Shown here in pieces: positions 1 to 8,999 of a stretch of DNA of 64,000 nucleotides (positions are counted from its first letter, which is position 1; each line of letters opens with the position of its first letter). The position numbers and the translations under genes are program-made. The notes beneath the pieces were generated by a model. It did no database searches, had not been told where the DNA came from, and worked only from the letters and a program-made list of their open reading frames with translations. This DNA comes from Hyphomicrobiales bacterium (GTDB lineage Bacteria; Pseudomonadota; Alphaproteobacteria; Rhizobiales; Devosiaceae). The stretch spans positions 62,001 through 126,000 of the forward strand of contig SEEL01000003.1 of the NCBI GenBank assembly GCA_004144345.1. Direction: 5' to 3'.

Positions 1-580
1 TCTGGCGCTGGATGGTGACGTCGAGCGCCGTGGTCGGCTCGTCAGCAATGAGGAGCTTGGGATCGCAGCTCAAGGCGATGGCGATCATCACGCGCTGCCG
101 CATGCCGCCCGAGAACTCGTGCGGATAGGAGCGGAGGCGCTTCGCCGCCGACGGAATGCGCACCAGCTCGAACAGCTCGATGGCGCGTTGCCGCGCCGCG
201 GCGCGCGAGATGTTGCGATGGCGGAGGATGGTCTCGATTACCTGCTCGCCGACGGTCAGCGTCGGATTGAGCGAGGTCATCGGGTCCTGGAAGATCATGC
301 CGATGTCGTTGCCGCCCAGTTCGCGCAACTCGCGATCATCGAGCGCGAGGAGGTCCCTGCCCTCGAACAGCGCCTTGCCGCCAACGACGCGGCCGGAACT
401 CTTGAGCAAGCCGAGCATGCTCATGCAGGTGACCGATTTGCCGGAGCCGCTTTCGCCCACAATGCCGAGGATTTCACCCGGCCGGAGTTCGAACGAGACG
501 CCGCGCACCGCCTGCACTTCGCCGCGCGAGGTGAAGAAGCTGGTGCGCAGATCGGTGACCTGAAGCAAGGGTGCGGTCAT
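1..580 (-). CDS. Oligopeptide/dipeptide ABC transporter ATP-binding protein (OppD/DppD family), 3' end beyond window
   Basis: This is the ATPase of a peptide importer that energises the two permeases encoded just upstream. The 193 visible residues hold Walker A GESGSGKS (about 42-49), the Q-loop FQDP with Gln 98, the signature FSGGMRQRV (from 156) and Walker B LLIADEP (about 176-182) followed by TTALD. The start ATG at 580 overlaps the stop of the permease gene by four bases (ATGA), so the genes are translationally coupled. The C-terminus, with the Opp/Dpp-type extension, runs off the left edge. Family is certain. The substrate is not determined, because no peptide-binding protein gene lies in the window. 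Confidence 0.95.
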   Translation of the reverse strand, partial: MTAPLLQVTDLRTSFFTSRGEVQAVRGVSFELRPGEILGIVGESGSGKSVTCMSMLGLLKSSGRVVGGKALFEGRDLLALDDRELRELGGNDIGMIFQDPMTSLNPTLTVGEQVIETILRHRNISRAAARQRAIELFELVRIPSAAKRLRSYPHEFSGGMRQRVMIAIALSCDPKLLIADEPTTALDVTIQRQ

Positions 581-1749
581 GTGCGCAGCCTCGGATCGAG
601 TGCATCGCGCAGGCCGTCGCCGAGGAAGTTGAAGGCGAACATGGTGAGGCTGATCGCGGCCGCCGGGAAGAACATCTGATACGGATAGGCGCGCAGCGTC
701 TCGACGGCCTCGGAGGTCAGCGTGCCCCAGCTGGCTTCGGGGGGCGTCACGCCGAGGCCGATGAAGCTCATGAAGCTCTCGATGAAGATGGCGCTCGGGA
801 TCAGCATGGTCAGCGTCACGAGGATCGGCCCGATGGAATTGGGCAGCAGATGCCGCGTCAGGATGCGTCCGGTCGAGGCTCCCATGGTCCGTGCCGCCGC
901 TACATAATCCTGCTGCTTCAGCGTGAGGATCTGGCCGCGCACAATGCGGGCCATGTCGACCCAATAGACCGAGCCGATGGCGATGATCACCGAGAAGAAG
1001 CCCGAATTGAACACCACCATGATGAGGATGACGTAGAGCGTCAGCGGAATGGTCGAGATCACTTCGACGATACGCATCATGATCGTGTCGGCGCGGCCAC
1101 CGAGATAGCCCGACAGGCCGCCATAGAAGACGCCGATGAAGAAGTTCACGAGCGTCGCAACAAAGGCCACGGTGAGCGAGATGCGTGCGCCATAGAGCTG
1201 ACGCGCCAGCACGTCGCGGCCCAGCTGGTCGGTGCCGAACAGATTGCTCATGTTCCACTGCCAGCCGCCCGGCGCCAGCACCGTGCCATCCGCAAGGCTC
1301 AGCGTCTGGGTGGGCGTGTGGAGCTTCACTTCGGCATCGCCGAAGGCGAACAGCGTCTCCTTCTTGATGAGGTCCTTCTTGCCGCGGATCAGCCCGGCGA
1401 TGCGGCCATCATCGGTGACCTCATAGAGATTGAGATTGCCGGAATTGAAGAAGAAGCGCGCCGTCTCGCCGGCGCCGTCGGTGACCGTATAGGTCTGGAA
1501 GGCCGGCGGGACGTTGGAGAGCTTGAGGTCCTGCTCGTAGTAATTGTGCGGCGACACCATCGGCCCGAAGATGGCCGCGAGGACCAGCAGCACGATGAAG
1601 GTGAGACCGAGCATGGCCGGCCTGTTGCGCCACAACCGCTGGCGCACATCCTGCCAATAGGTGAGGCTCGGCGCCGCGATCTCCTCGGCGGCACCGGCAG
1701 TGCGGGGCGCGGGCGCCCACATCTCGGGTGCAACGGGCTGATCGGTCAT
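577..1749 (-). CDS. Oligopeptide/dipeptide ABC transporter permease, DppC/OppC family, with long periplasmic insert
   Basis: Inner-membrane permease subunit of 390 residues. TM1 lies near residues 46-66. The family signature [20 protein letters not shown] follows from about 170, then five further membrane segments. The EAA cytoplasmic loop reads [10 protein letters not shown]...RHLLPNS. Typical OppC proteins are about 300 residues long. The excess here is a polar stretch at about residues 70-168, between TM1 and the conserved motif, expected in the periplasm. The gene overlaps both neighbours by four bases (577-580 and 1746-1749), giving one operon of permease, permease and ATPase. Confidence 0.93.
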   Translation of the reverse strand: MTDQPVAPEMWAPAPRTAGAAEEIAAPSLTYWQDVRQRLWRNRPAMLGLTFIVLLVLAAIFGPMVSPHNYYEQDLKLSNVPPAFQTYTVTDGAGETARFFFNSGNLNLYEVTDDGRIAGLIRGKKDLIKKETLFAFGDAEVKLHTPTQTLSLADGTVLAPGGWQWNMSNLFGTDQLGRDVLARQLYGARISLTVAFVATLVNFFIGVFYGGLSGYLGGRADTIMMRIVEVISTIPLTLYVILIMVVFNSGFFSVIIAIGSVYWVDMARIVRGQILTLKQQDYVAAARTMGASTGRILTRHLLPNSIGPILVTLTMLIPSAIFIESFMSFIGLGVTPPEASWGTLTSEAVETLRAYPYQMFFPAAAISLTMFAFNFLGDGLRDALDPRLRT

Positions 1750-2672
1750 CGCGCCTCGCGATATTTGATGCGCGGATCGAGCACGAGATAGATCATGTCG
1801 ACGATGAAGATCATCAGCATCAGGATCGCCGCATAGAAGATCGTGATGCCCATTATGGTGGTGTAGTCGCGATTGGTGATCGACAGCACGAAGTGCCGGC
1901 CGATACCCGGCAGCGCGAAGATCTGCTCGATGACGAAGGAGCCGGTGAGAAGATTGGCCACCACCGGCCCGAGCACGGTGACCACGGGGATCAGCGAATT
2001 GCGCAGGCCATGCTTGAACAGGATCTGCCCCGGCTTCAGCCCCTTGGCCTTGGCGGTGATCATGTAGTCCTGCTGCAGCGTCTCGAGCAGGCTTGAGCGC
2101 GCGAGGCGGGCGATGAACGAAATCCAGAAACCCGACAGCGCGAACACCGGCAGGAAATAGCCACGCCAGTCGTCGATGCCGAAGGTCGGCACCCAGCCGA
2201 GCCGCAGCGCGAAGATGTAGAGGGCGACCGTCGCGATCACATAGGACGGCACGGCGACGCCGAAGGTCGCAATCACCATCACCAGCGTGTCGGGCCAGCG
2301 GTTGCGGTTGAGCGCCGCGATGATGCCGAGCGGCACGCCCAGCGACACCACGCAGATGAGCGCCAGGAGCCCGACCTGCATCGTGGTCGGCAGGCCCTCG
2401 GCGATGATCTGGTTGACGCTCATGCCCGGATATTTGAACGACGGGCCGAGGTCGAACATCGCGACCGACTTCAGATAGTTGAGGTATTGTAGCCAGATCG
2501 GATCATCGAGGTGATATTTGGCGTCGAGGGCGGCCTGGATCTCGGGCGCCATCATTTTTTCGGACACGAAGGGACCGCCCGGCACGGCGTGCATCAGGAA
2601 AAAAGTGAGCGTGATGATGGCGAACAGCGTCACCAGCATCAGGGCCAGACGCTGCACCACATAGACGGTCAC
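1746..2672 (-). CDS. Oligopeptide/dipeptide ABC transporter permease, DppB/OppB family
   Basis: A 308-residue inner-membrane permease. The N-terminal segment VVQRLALMLVTLFAIITLTF is the usual OppB first helix. The EAA loop reads ITAKAKGLKPGQILFKHGLRNS, and the C-terminal part FALPGIGRHFVLSI is characteristic of the family. A GTG start at 2672 is used because no ATG lies nearby in frame. It is the first gene of the peptide transporter operon. A short palindrome (ggggtaacccc) lies just upstream, near 2674-2684, and no convincing promoter is visible in the 90 bases beyond. Confidence 0.93.
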   Translation of the reverse strand: MTVYVVQRLALMLVTLFAIITLTFFLMHAVPGGPFVSEKMMAPEIQAALDAKYHLDDPIWLQYLNYLKSVAMFDLGPSFKYPGMSVNQIIAEGLPTTMQVGLLALICVVSLGVPLGIIAALNRNRWPDTLVMVIATFGVAVPSYVIATVALYIFALRLGWVPTFGIDDWRGYFLPVFALSGFWISFIARLARSSLLETLQQDYMITAKAKGLKPGQILFKHGLRNSLIPVVTVLGPVVANLLTGSFVIEQIFALPGIGRHFVLSITNRDYTTIMGITIFYAAILMLMIFIVDMIYLVLDPRIKYREAR

Positions 2673-2764
2673 AGGGGTAACCCCACCGTTCCCAGAACGC
2701 TCAAGACTTTAGCCCCACTATAATTATGGGCATATCAGCATCTTGGCGGCGCGCATGCAACCGG

Positions 2765-3262
2765 TCAGATGGTGAAACGGCTGCGCAGGATCAGGAAGCA
2801 GGCGGCGGCGGGAATCGCCAGCTGCCGGGCGGCCTCGGCGCGCTCGGGCGTGTACCAGCCCTCTTCGTGCAGCAGGTTGACGCTGCCCAGCATCTCACCG
2901 CCCGCCACGACCGGCATGTTGACGGCCGAACCGCAGCCCAGCGAGATGATGAAATCGAGGTCCGGAAAGTCGCCGCGCATCGCCTCGACCGAATTGGCGA
3001 CGTAGACGAAGCGCTCCTCGGTCATCTTGCGATAGGTGTCGTCGAAGACGATCGGCTTGGTGCCGAGCACCGGATACGCCTTTTCGTCGCTCGAATAGAC
3101 GCGGCGCACATAGCCGCCCTTCGGATTGTCGGCCGTCATCGTGAAGAGCTTCACGCCAACCGTCGCCTCGGCAAGAGTGTGGAGCGCGAGGCCGACATCA
3201 TGTTCGGTCTTGAAGGTGGCGAGGGCGTCCATGAACGCCTGCTGCGAAGCTGCTGTGGTCAT
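2765..3262 (-). CDS. GAF domain-containing protein
   Basis: A single-GAF-domain protein of about 165 residues. It shows the GAF core: a conserved FTMTADNPKGGYVRRVYS stretch, the segment VEAMRGDFPDLDFIISLGCGSAVNMPV, and the closing GGEMLGSVNLLHEEGWYTPE. GAF domains bind small ligands. Stand-alone versions of this type are usually annotated as free-methionine-sulfoxide-reductase-like or unknown, and nothing here fixes the ligand. The ATG at 3262 is chosen over an upstream in-frame start at 3358, because the longer N-terminus is arginine-rich and unlike the family. The gene points toward the peptide transporter but is separated from it by 92 bases. Confidence 0.8.
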   Translation of the reverse strand: MTTAASQQAFMDALATFKTEHDVGLALHTLAEATVGVKLFTMTADNPKGGYVRRVYSSDEKAYPVLGTKPIVFDDTYRKMTEERFVYVANSVEAMRGDFPDLDFIISLGCGSAVNMPVVAGGEMLGSVNLLHEEGWYTPERAEAARQLAIPAAACFLILRSRFTI

Positions 3263-3420
3263 GGCGTAAAATTGTCCGTGCCGTCGGGGCTTGTCCAGCG
3301 GGCGACATGCCGCAACGGACGGCTGAGCAGAACGCAGAACAACGCCCGCCGCAATCACTTTTCGCCAGTAGATACAAAGTGGTAGGTGACGCGAGCAGCC
3401 CGCTTGGCTAGAAGCCGCCC

Positions 3421-3639
3421 GTGAAGATCCAGATTCTCGTCGGCGACCAGGTCGTCAACACCCAGCTCGTCAGCGTCGAAGCCCTCGGCCGGGCCCCGTC
3501 CTCCAAGGAATTGAAGCAGCTTGCCCTCAAGGCGGCGCTCGAAGACCGCGCGGTTACCATCGCGCAGTCGCTGCAGGCGAAGTTCCGCATCTTCGACGTC
3601 ACCGGCAAGCTGGTCGAAAACATCGACGACGCGACCTGA
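3421..3639 (+). CDS. Small conserved-looking hypothetical protein (72 aa)
   Basis: A GTG-initiated 72-residue protein beginning MKIQILVGDQVVNTQLVSVE and ending FRIFDVTGKLVENIDDAT. It is acidic and soluble with no signal peptide, and its alternating beta/alpha pattern suggests a small globular domain. It stands alone on the plus strand, converging with the sugar permease gene, whose stop is only two bases away. The protein reads naturally in this frame, whereas the overlapping minus-strand frame gives an arginine/proline-rich product. I do not recognise a family, so its function is unknown. Confidence 0.6.
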   Translation: MKIQILVGDQVVNTQLVSVEALGRAPSSKELKQLALKAALEDRAVTIAQSLQAKFRIFDVTGKLVENIDDAT

Positions 3640-3641
3640 CG

Positions 3642-4523
3642 TTACTTCACGGCCCCCGCCACGATGCCGCGGGTCAGCGTGCGCTGGAAGATCAGGAAGA
3701 AGATCACAGTGGGCGCGATGCCGAGCAGGCCTGCCGCCGCCTGCAGCGTCGGATCGGACATGTTCTGACCACGCGTCAGACCCATCGCCACTGACACCGT
3801 CTGGTTGTTGTTCGAGATCAGCATGATCACGGGGATGAGGAACTCGTTCCACGTCCAGATGAAGAAGAACGTGCCCAGCACCATCAGCGTCGGCTGCATG
3901 ATCGGCACCACCACGAGGGTCAGCACCTGCCAGCGGCTGGCGCCATCGATCTCCGCCGCTTCGAGGATTTCGCGCGGGAACGTGCTCATCACCGATGACA
4001 GCAGATAGGTGCCGAAGGCGCTCTGCAGCACGGCGAGGACGATGATGACAGCGAGCTGCGTGTCGTAGAGGCCGACGCTCTTGGCCATCCAGTAGATCGG
4101 ATAGACGATCGATTCCTGCGGCACCATGGTGCCGAGCAGCAGGATGGCGAGGATGATGGTGGAGCCGCGCACCCGGCCGATGCCCAGCGCATAGGCGTTG
4201 AACAGGCTGATGATGACGGCGAGCACCGAGACGGACGCGCTGATGATCACGCTGTTGAGCAGCTTCCGAGAGTAATCCGCCTGCCCCCAGAACTTGATGA
4301 TCGAGTCGAATTGGATCGAGGTGGGAATGGAGAGCGGCCCGCCGCGCAGATAGTCCGGCCCCGGCTTGACCGCATTGATCAGCGCGAGGAAGAACGGGAA
4401 CAGCGTGAAGGCGAGCAGTAGCAGCAACAGGCCGAGGACAACCCAGCGCATCGGCGCGCGCTGCCGCGCATGAGGGCGGGCCACCTTGGCCGGAGTGCCT
4501 GTGAGAACGCCGACATTGGCCAT
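3642..4523 (-). CDS. Carbohydrate ABC transporter permease (CUT1, MalG-like)
   Basis: Inner-membrane permease of 293 residues with six predicted helices, the first at about residues 26-48. The EAA loop EILEAAEIDGASRWQVLTLV before the last helices docks the ATPase. The C-terminal TRGIVAGAVK is the usual MalG/UgpE-type ending. It is the distal gene of the sugar operon, following its MalF-like partner by one base. No ATPase gene follows, so the transporter probably uses an MsmX/UgpC-type shared ATPase encoded elsewhere (inference). The sugar is not known. Confidence 0.93.
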   Translation of the reverse strand: MANVGVLTGTPAKVARPHARQRAPMRWVVLGLLLLLLAFTLFPFFLALINAVKPGPDYLRGGPLSIPTSIQFDSIIKFWGQADYSRKLLNSVIISASVSVLAVIISLFNAYALGIGRVRGSTIILAILLLGTMVPQESIVYPIYWMAKSVGLYDTQLAVIIVLAVLQSAFGTYLLSSVMSTFPREILEAAEIDGASRWQVLTLVVVPIMQPTLMVLGTFFFIWTWNEFLIPVIMLISNNNQTVSVAMGLTRGQNMSDPTLQAAAGLLGIAPTVIFFLIFQRTLTRGIVAGAVK

Positions 4524-4524
4524 G

Positions 4525-5433
4525 TTACGCCCCCCGTTCCGCTTGCCGCGTCTGGAACCACAGGAACATCAGGGCGAGGCCCAGCGTCAGGATCATCTGC
4601 ACCGTCGCGATGGCGGCGGCGTAGCCGACCCGCTGCGTGGTGAAGAAGTGGTAGTAGGTGAGATAGGACGGCGCGAGCGTCGCATCGTTCGGACCGCCCT
4701 GCGTCAGAACGAAGATCGGCGCGAACACTTTCAGCGCATGGATGAGCGTGGTGAGCACCACGACGAAAATCTCGGGCGCCAGCATCGGCACGGTGATCGA
4801 CACCAGCCGCTGCCACCAGCCGGCGCCATCAAGTTGCGCCGCTTCATAGAGCGCCGGATCGATGCGCGACAGGCCGGCCATGAACACGACGAGGCAATAG
4901 CCCACCTGGATCCAGACGATCACCAGCGAGACGGCCGGCAGCGCATAAGTCGCATCGCCGATCCAGTTCTGCGCGAAGGTGCCGAGGCCAATCGATTTGA
5001 GGATCGCATTGGCGACGCCGACGGGGCTGAGGATCCAGCCCCACAGAACGCCGGCGACGGTGAGCGGCAAGATCTGCGGCAGATAGAGGCCGGCGCGGAA
5101 GAAGCTCGACAGTCTTTCGCCGAACTGGTCACGCACATAATCAAACAGCAGCGAGGCGAGGATCAGGCCGAGCAGCACCGGGATGATCGTCATCGAGATG
5201 ATGTACAACAGCGTGTTGTGCATCGAGCCCCAGAACTGGTCGTCGGTCAGCAGCCGCTCATAATTCTGGCTGCCCACCCAGCGCGGCGTGCCGACGCCCT
5301 TCCACGCGGTGAAGCTCAGAACGAAATTGGCGATCTGCGGCCCGATGACGATGAGCATCAGCCCGACAAAGCCGGGGATCAGATAGAGATAGTAGCCGCG
5401 CCGGCTGCGTACCGCACTGCCCGCCATGTTCAC
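4525..5433 (-). CDS. Carbohydrate ABC transporter permease (CUT1, MalF-like)
   Basis: Inner-membrane permease of 302 residues. Its opening, RRGYYLYLIPGFVGLMLIVI, is typical of MalF/UgpA-type sugar permeases. The EAA loop reads ALYEAAQLDGAGWWQRLVSI. It pairs with the MalG-like subunit encoded one base downstream and with the binding protein encoded 60 bases upstream. Together they form the membrane part of a CUT1 importer for a mono- or oligosaccharide that the sequence does not identify. Confidence 0.93.
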   Translation of the reverse strand: MNMAGSAVRSRRGYYLYLIPGFVGLMLIVIGPQIANFVLSFTAWKGVGTPRWVGSQNYERLLTDDQFWGSMHNTLLYIISMTIIPVLLGLILASLLFDYVRDQFGERLSSFFRAGLYLPQILPLTVAGVLWGWILSPVGVANAILKSIGLGTFAQNWIGDATYALPAVSLVIVWIQVGYCLVVFMAGLSRIDPALYEAAQLDGAGWWQRLVSITVPMLAPEIFVVVLTTLIHALKVFAPIFVLTQGGPNDATLAPSYLTYYHFFTTQRVGYAAAIATVQMILTLGLALMFLWFQTRQAERGA

Positions 5434-5493
5434 CCTCCCGTGGAAGGGGCTGCCACCCCGAGGAGGCGGCAGCCCGTCACCTGATGGTCCGCC

Positions 5494-6762
5494 TTACTGG
5501 CTGGCCTGAGCGTCGTCGTAGACCGTCTTGATCTCGTCGACGAACTGCTCGGGAGTCAGCGTGCCCTGGAGGAGGCCCGTGTCCTTCTGGTTAAGCACAT
5601 CGTAGAAGCCCGGGACCGGCCAGTCGGGGTAGAAGCCGAGGCCCTGCTTGTCGGCGATCTGCTTGAACACGGCAGAGGCATTGGCGCCCACCGGGTTGGT
5701 GACCTGCGCGGCGTCGGCACCGAACGAGACGCCGCCATTGTTGGCCTGCTCGGTCTGGTACTTGGTCGAGAGCAGCAGGCTGATGAACTCCCTGGCGAGT
5801 TCAGGGCTCTTCGACCCCTTCGGGATGACCCAGAGATTGCCGGTCGAGCCCACCGAGAATTTCGGCGTCGGGATCACGAACTGGCCCCACTTGAAATCCT
5901 TGATGTTGGCCGAGAAGTTGCCGAGGTTCCAGGTGCCCGAGACATAGACCGGCGACTGGCCCGAGGTGAACTGCAGCGCGGCATCGTCATCGTTCATGCC
6001 GGTCGAGTCCTTGGTGATGTACCCCTTGGCCAGCCAGTCGGTCAGCGTCTGCGCGGCATAGAGATAGGGCGCGCCATCGAGCGGCGCCTTGAGGCCCTGG
6101 TAGTTGTTGACCCAATTGTCGTCGGCCTTGGTGTAGGCGAGCGAGGCGAGCAGATGCTGGCCGCTCGTCGAGGCGCCGCCCAGCGCCAGCGGCGTGACGC
6201 CCTGCGCCTTGAACACATCGAAGGCGGCGGTGAGTTCCTCGAGCGTCGTCGGCACCTTCACGCCGGCCTTCTCGAACGCATCGATGTTGTAATAGGCCGA
6301 CACATACTCGCCATAGGTCGAGATGCCCCAGATCGAGCCCGAGCCATAGACGCCCAGTTCGTCATAGCGGCTCAGCACCAACTGGCCTTCATTGAGGATC
6401 TTGTCCCAGCCCTCGGCGGTGAAGGCTTCGTCGAGATTGGTGAGCAGCCCCTGGCTGGCGACGAGACCGGCGGTCGCATTGCCTTTGTTGTATTCGAGGA
6501 TATCGGGCGCCTCGGCCGAGTTGAGGATCATGCTGCCCGATTGCTGCATCTGGTCGAAGGTCTTCTGCTCGAAATTGACCGTCACATCGGGGTGGTTGGC
6601 CTTCAGCTCCTCGAGCGCCTTGGTCCATGTGAGGCCCTGCGCACTCTCGGCCCCCTCGAACCACCAGATGTTGAACGTCGTGCCCTGCGCCAGCGCCGCA
6701 CTGCTCATCAGGGTGAGCGCGGAGACTGCCGCGAGAGCCAGCCTTGGTAGTGTCGTCGTCAT
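5494..6762 (-). CDS. Extracellular sugar-binding protein (CUT1 solute-binding protein)
   Basis: Periplasmic receptor of the sugar importer, 422 residues. The N-terminus has a clear Sec signal peptide, LALAAVSALTLMSSAALAQG, with cleavage expected after AQG or ALA. The mature part begins TFNIWWFEGAESAQGLTW and has the two-lobe SBP_bac family pattern. The ATG at 6762 is preceded by a strong GGGAGG ribosome site. An open frame continues upstream to about 7404, but that part is an out-of-frame shadow of the isomerase gene. The gene lies between the isomerase gene and the permease genes of the operon. Confidence 0.94.
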   Translation of the reverse strand: MTTTLPRLALAAVSALTLMSSAALAQGTTFNIWWFEGAESAQGLTWTKALEELKANHPDVTVNFEQKTFDQMQQSGSMILNSAEAPDILEYNKGNATAGLVASQGLLTNLDEAFTAEGWDKILNEGQLVLSRYDELGVYGSGSIWGISTYGEYVSAYYNIDAFEKAGVKVPTTLEELTAAFDVFKAQGVTPLALGGASTSGQHLLASLAYTKADDNWVNNYQGLKAPLDGAPYLYAAQTLTDWLAKGYITKDSTGMNDDDAALQFTSGQSPVYVSGTWNLGNFSANIKDFKWGQFVIPTPKFSVGSTGNLWVIPKGSKSPELAREFISLLLSTKYQTEQANNGGVSFGADAAQVTNPVGANASAVFKQIADKQGLGFYPDWPVPGFYDVLNQKDTGLLQGTLTPEQFVDEIKTVYDDAQASQ

Positions 6763-6845
6763 ACTTTCCTCCCAAAAAGCGAACCGAAATTCTGCTGTCC
6801 ACCCGGCCGGCATCGGTTCGCGACGCATCCGGCCGAGGGCTGAAC

Positions 6846-7784
6846 TCAGTTGCGCCCGAGCGACGGATCGCCTCCGGCATAGAGCGAGTTGAGGTCGACG
6901 AAATCGCCGCCGCGGGCACGCTTGAGGTGGTTGAGCGCCGCGACCTGGCCGGTCATTTCGAGCGCCTCGCGATAGACCGGATCGTGCCAGCCCTCGATGT
7001 CGATGGAGCCCGAATAGCCGGCGAGCCGCAGCTCGCTGATGATGTCGGTCCAGTTGCTGTCGCCGAAGCCGGGCGTGCGCATGAACACGAACTTCTCCTT
7101 GCCGAAGATGCCGTGCTCCTTGATGACCTCCCAGCGCACCGTCGCGTCCTTGCCGTGCACGTGGAAGAATTTGTGCGCCCATTTGCGGATCTGCGGCAGC
7201 GGATCGATGAGATAGACGAGCTGGTGGCAGGGCTCCCATTCGAGCCCGATATTGTCGTCCGGCGTCTCGTTGAAGATCAGCTCCCACGCATCGGGATTGT
7301 GCGCGATGTTCCAGTCGCCGCTGGCCCAATTGCCGTCCATGGCGCAATTCTCGAAGGCGATGCGGATGCCCTTGTCGGCGGCGCGTTTGGCGAGATCGCT
7401 CCATACCTGCTTGTACCGCGGTAGTGAGTCAGTGAGCGGCTTACCGCGCACGCGCCCGGTGAAGCCGGCGACGCAGGTGGCGCCGAAATGGTGGGCGCTG
7501 TCGATGCAATCCTTCCAGCCCTGCAGGGTCTGGCGATCCATCTCGCGATCTTCGAGTGGATTGCCGAACATGCCGATGGTCGAGATCGTGATGTCACGAT
7601 TGCCGATGGCATCGAGGCTGCGCTTGCCGAGTTCGGCGAGATCCTGCCCGTTCGTCGTCTGCCAGAAGAACGGCTCGAAACTCTCAAAGCCGAGATCGGC
7701 AATGGCGGCGATGTTCTGCACGGCCTTGCCCTCGGTGGCCTGGATCATCGTGCCGATGCGAATGGCCTTGGCGGGATTGCTCAT
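6846..7784 (-). CDS. Sugar phosphate isomerase/epimerase (xylose isomerase-like TIM barrel)
   Basis: A cytoplasmic enzyme of 312 residues in the AP-endonuclease/xylose-isomerase TIM-barrel superfamily. The barrel strands carry the usual metal ligands in segments such as IRIAFENCAMDG, IGLEWEPCHQ, KFFHVHGKDA and the late SIDIEGWHDP. In related operons these enzymes isomerise or epimerise the keto-sugar made by the adjacent Gfo/Idh dehydrogenase, and that role is inferred here. The start ATG at 7784 overlaps the dehydrogenase stop by four bases. Confidence 0.9.
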   Translation of the reverse strand: MSNPAKAIRIGTMIQATEGKAVQNIAAIADLGFESFEPFFWQTTNGQDLAELGKRSLDAIGNRDITISTIGMFGNPLEDREMDRQTLQGWKDCIDSAHHFGATCVAGFTGRVRGKPLTDSLPRYKQVWSDLAKRAADKGIRIAFENCAMDGNWASGDWNIAHNPDAWELIFNETPDDNIGLEWEPCHQLVYLIDPLPQIRKWAHKFFHVHGKDATVRWEVIKEHGIFGKEKFVFMRTPGFGDSNWTDIISELRLAGYSGSIDIEGWHDPVYREALEMTGQVAALNHLKRARGGDFVDLNSLYAGGDPSLGRN

Positions 7785-8824
7785 CTTGTCTCCTGGATAT
7801 CGACGGGAACGCGGGCCCTGAGGCGCGCGCTCTCGATGGCCCCGAACACCATTGCGAGGCTCTTGATGTTGTCGTCGCCGCCCGTTTCGGGCGCGCGGCC
7901 CGCCGCAATGGCGTCGAGGAAATCGGCAATGACGCTGGCGTGGCCGTGGATGTGCGCGTCGTCGGGCGGCGGCAGCACTTCGAGCGCTGCCAGCGGGCGC
8001 TGGAAGCCGCTCTCGCCATTGACGACATGCGCGTCGAAGCGCTCGTGCCCGTCCCACAGCAGGGTGCCGCGCGTACCGACGATGCGCCAGGCGCTCTCCC
8101 AGCTGGTCGGTGCTCCCTCCGCGACCCACGAGCCGCGATAGGTGAAGCGCACGCCATCGGACATTTCGAAGATGGCATCGGCGGCGGCGCCATGCGCGTA
8201 CCACGAGCCAGCCGGGTTGCTCTCGACGCAATAGACCGCCAGCGGATCAGCATTGGCCATGAAGCGCGCGGCATCGAGCGTATGGATCGCCATGTCGAGC
8301 AGCAGCACATCCTGCATCTGCTCGCGGAAGCCGCCGAAATGCGCCCCGATGAAGAAGTCGGCATGGAGCGCGGTGAGATCGCCGAGCGCGCCGGTGTCGA
8401 TCAGGCGGCGGATGCGGCGCACCCCCGGAATGAAACGTCGGTTCTGCACCACCGCATGAACGCGCCCCGCTGCCTTGGCGGCGGCGAGAATGTCGCGCGC
8501 TTCGTCCATCGACGCGGCCATCGGCTTTTCGGTCAGCACATGGCAGCCATGGCGCAGCGCGGTGAGGACGAGGTCGCGGCGCGTCGACGGCAGCGCGATA
8601 TCGAAGACGAGATCGGGACGCGTCTTCGTCAGCATGGCGTCGAGATCACTGCCTGTCCCGGCATCGTTGAGCGCATAGTCCGCACGCCGGCGCTCAGCGG
8701 CGGACAGGTCGATATCGACCAGCCCGATAACGGCCACGCGGCCCCGCAACAGCGGATGTCCGGTCAACGCGTCGAGCCAGCCTTTCGACATGGCTCCGCA
8801 CCCGACCAAAACGGCGCTCAACAC
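7781..8824 (-). CDS. Gfo/Idh/MocA family NAD(P)-dependent oxidoreductase
   Basis: A 347-residue sugar or inositol dehydrogenase and the first gene of the catabolic operon. The N-terminal Rossmann fold reads AVLVGCGAMSKGW, and the family motif EKPMA lies near residue 98. The middle carries the catalytic-region motif LLDMAIHTLDAARFM, where the H of MAIHTLD corresponds to the family's conserved histidine. The substrate cannot be assigned. It overlaps the isomerase gene (ATGA) and lies downstream of two LacI-type operators, so it is likely induced by the imported sugar. Confidence 0.92.
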   Translation of the reverse strand: MLSAVLVGCGAMSKGWLDALTGHPLLRGRVAVIGLVDIDLSAAERRRADYALNDAGTGSDLDAMLTKTRPDLVFDIALPSTRRDLVLTALRHGCHVLTEKPMAASMDEARDILAAAKAAGRVHAVVQNRRFIPGVRRIRRLIDTGALGDLTALHADFFIGAHFGGFREQMQDVLLLDMAIHTLDAARFMANADPLAVYCVESNPAGSWYAHGAAADAIFEMSDGVRFTYRGSWVAEGAPTSWESAWRIVGTRGTLLWDGHERFDAHVVNGESGFQRPLAALEVLPPPDDAHIHGHASVIADFLDAIAAGRAPETGGDDNIKSLAMVFGAIESARLRARVPVDIQETR

Positions 8825-8896
8825 GCTGCGGCCCTCCCCGATCCGCCCGATGGCGGTGCTCCTCCTTACGGGGCGGCCTCTTGATGGTCCGCACCC

Positions 8897-8910
8897 CGTA
8901 AACGTTTACG
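8897..8910. promoter_or_regulatory. LacI-family operator O1 (perfect 14-bp palindrome)
   Basis: The sequence CGTAAACGTTTACG is a perfect inverted repeat with the central CG step typical of LacI/GalR-family sites. It lies in the 175-base divergent region between the sugar operon start (8824) and the regulator start (9000). Confidence 0.82.
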
Positions 8911-8919
8911 ACGGTGCCC

Positions 8920-8933
8920 CGAAAACGTTTACG
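8920..8933. promoter_or_regulatory. LacI-family operator O2 (near-palindrome)
   Basis: The sequence CGAAAACGTTTACG matches O1 except for one base. Its centre lies 23 bases from the centre of O1, about two helical turns, which would place both bound dimers on roughly the same face of the DNA. This position suits autoregulation of the regulator gene as well as control of the sugar operon. Confidence 0.75.
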
Positions 8934-8999
8934 AGTCAACTGGCCTCAAAAGCCGAACTGCGTTACTCAGCGAAGGAAGGGCGGGAGGGCCGGAAATCG

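Noticed and set aside
571-1791. Plus-strand open frame of about 400 codons opposite the OppC permease
   Set aside because: Low-complexity, His/Arg/Glu-rich and without family features. The minus-strand permease is certain.
6763-7404. N-terminal extension of the sugar-binding protein frame
   Set aside because: The frame stays open only because it overlaps the isomerase gene. The signal peptide and ribosome site place the true start at 6762.
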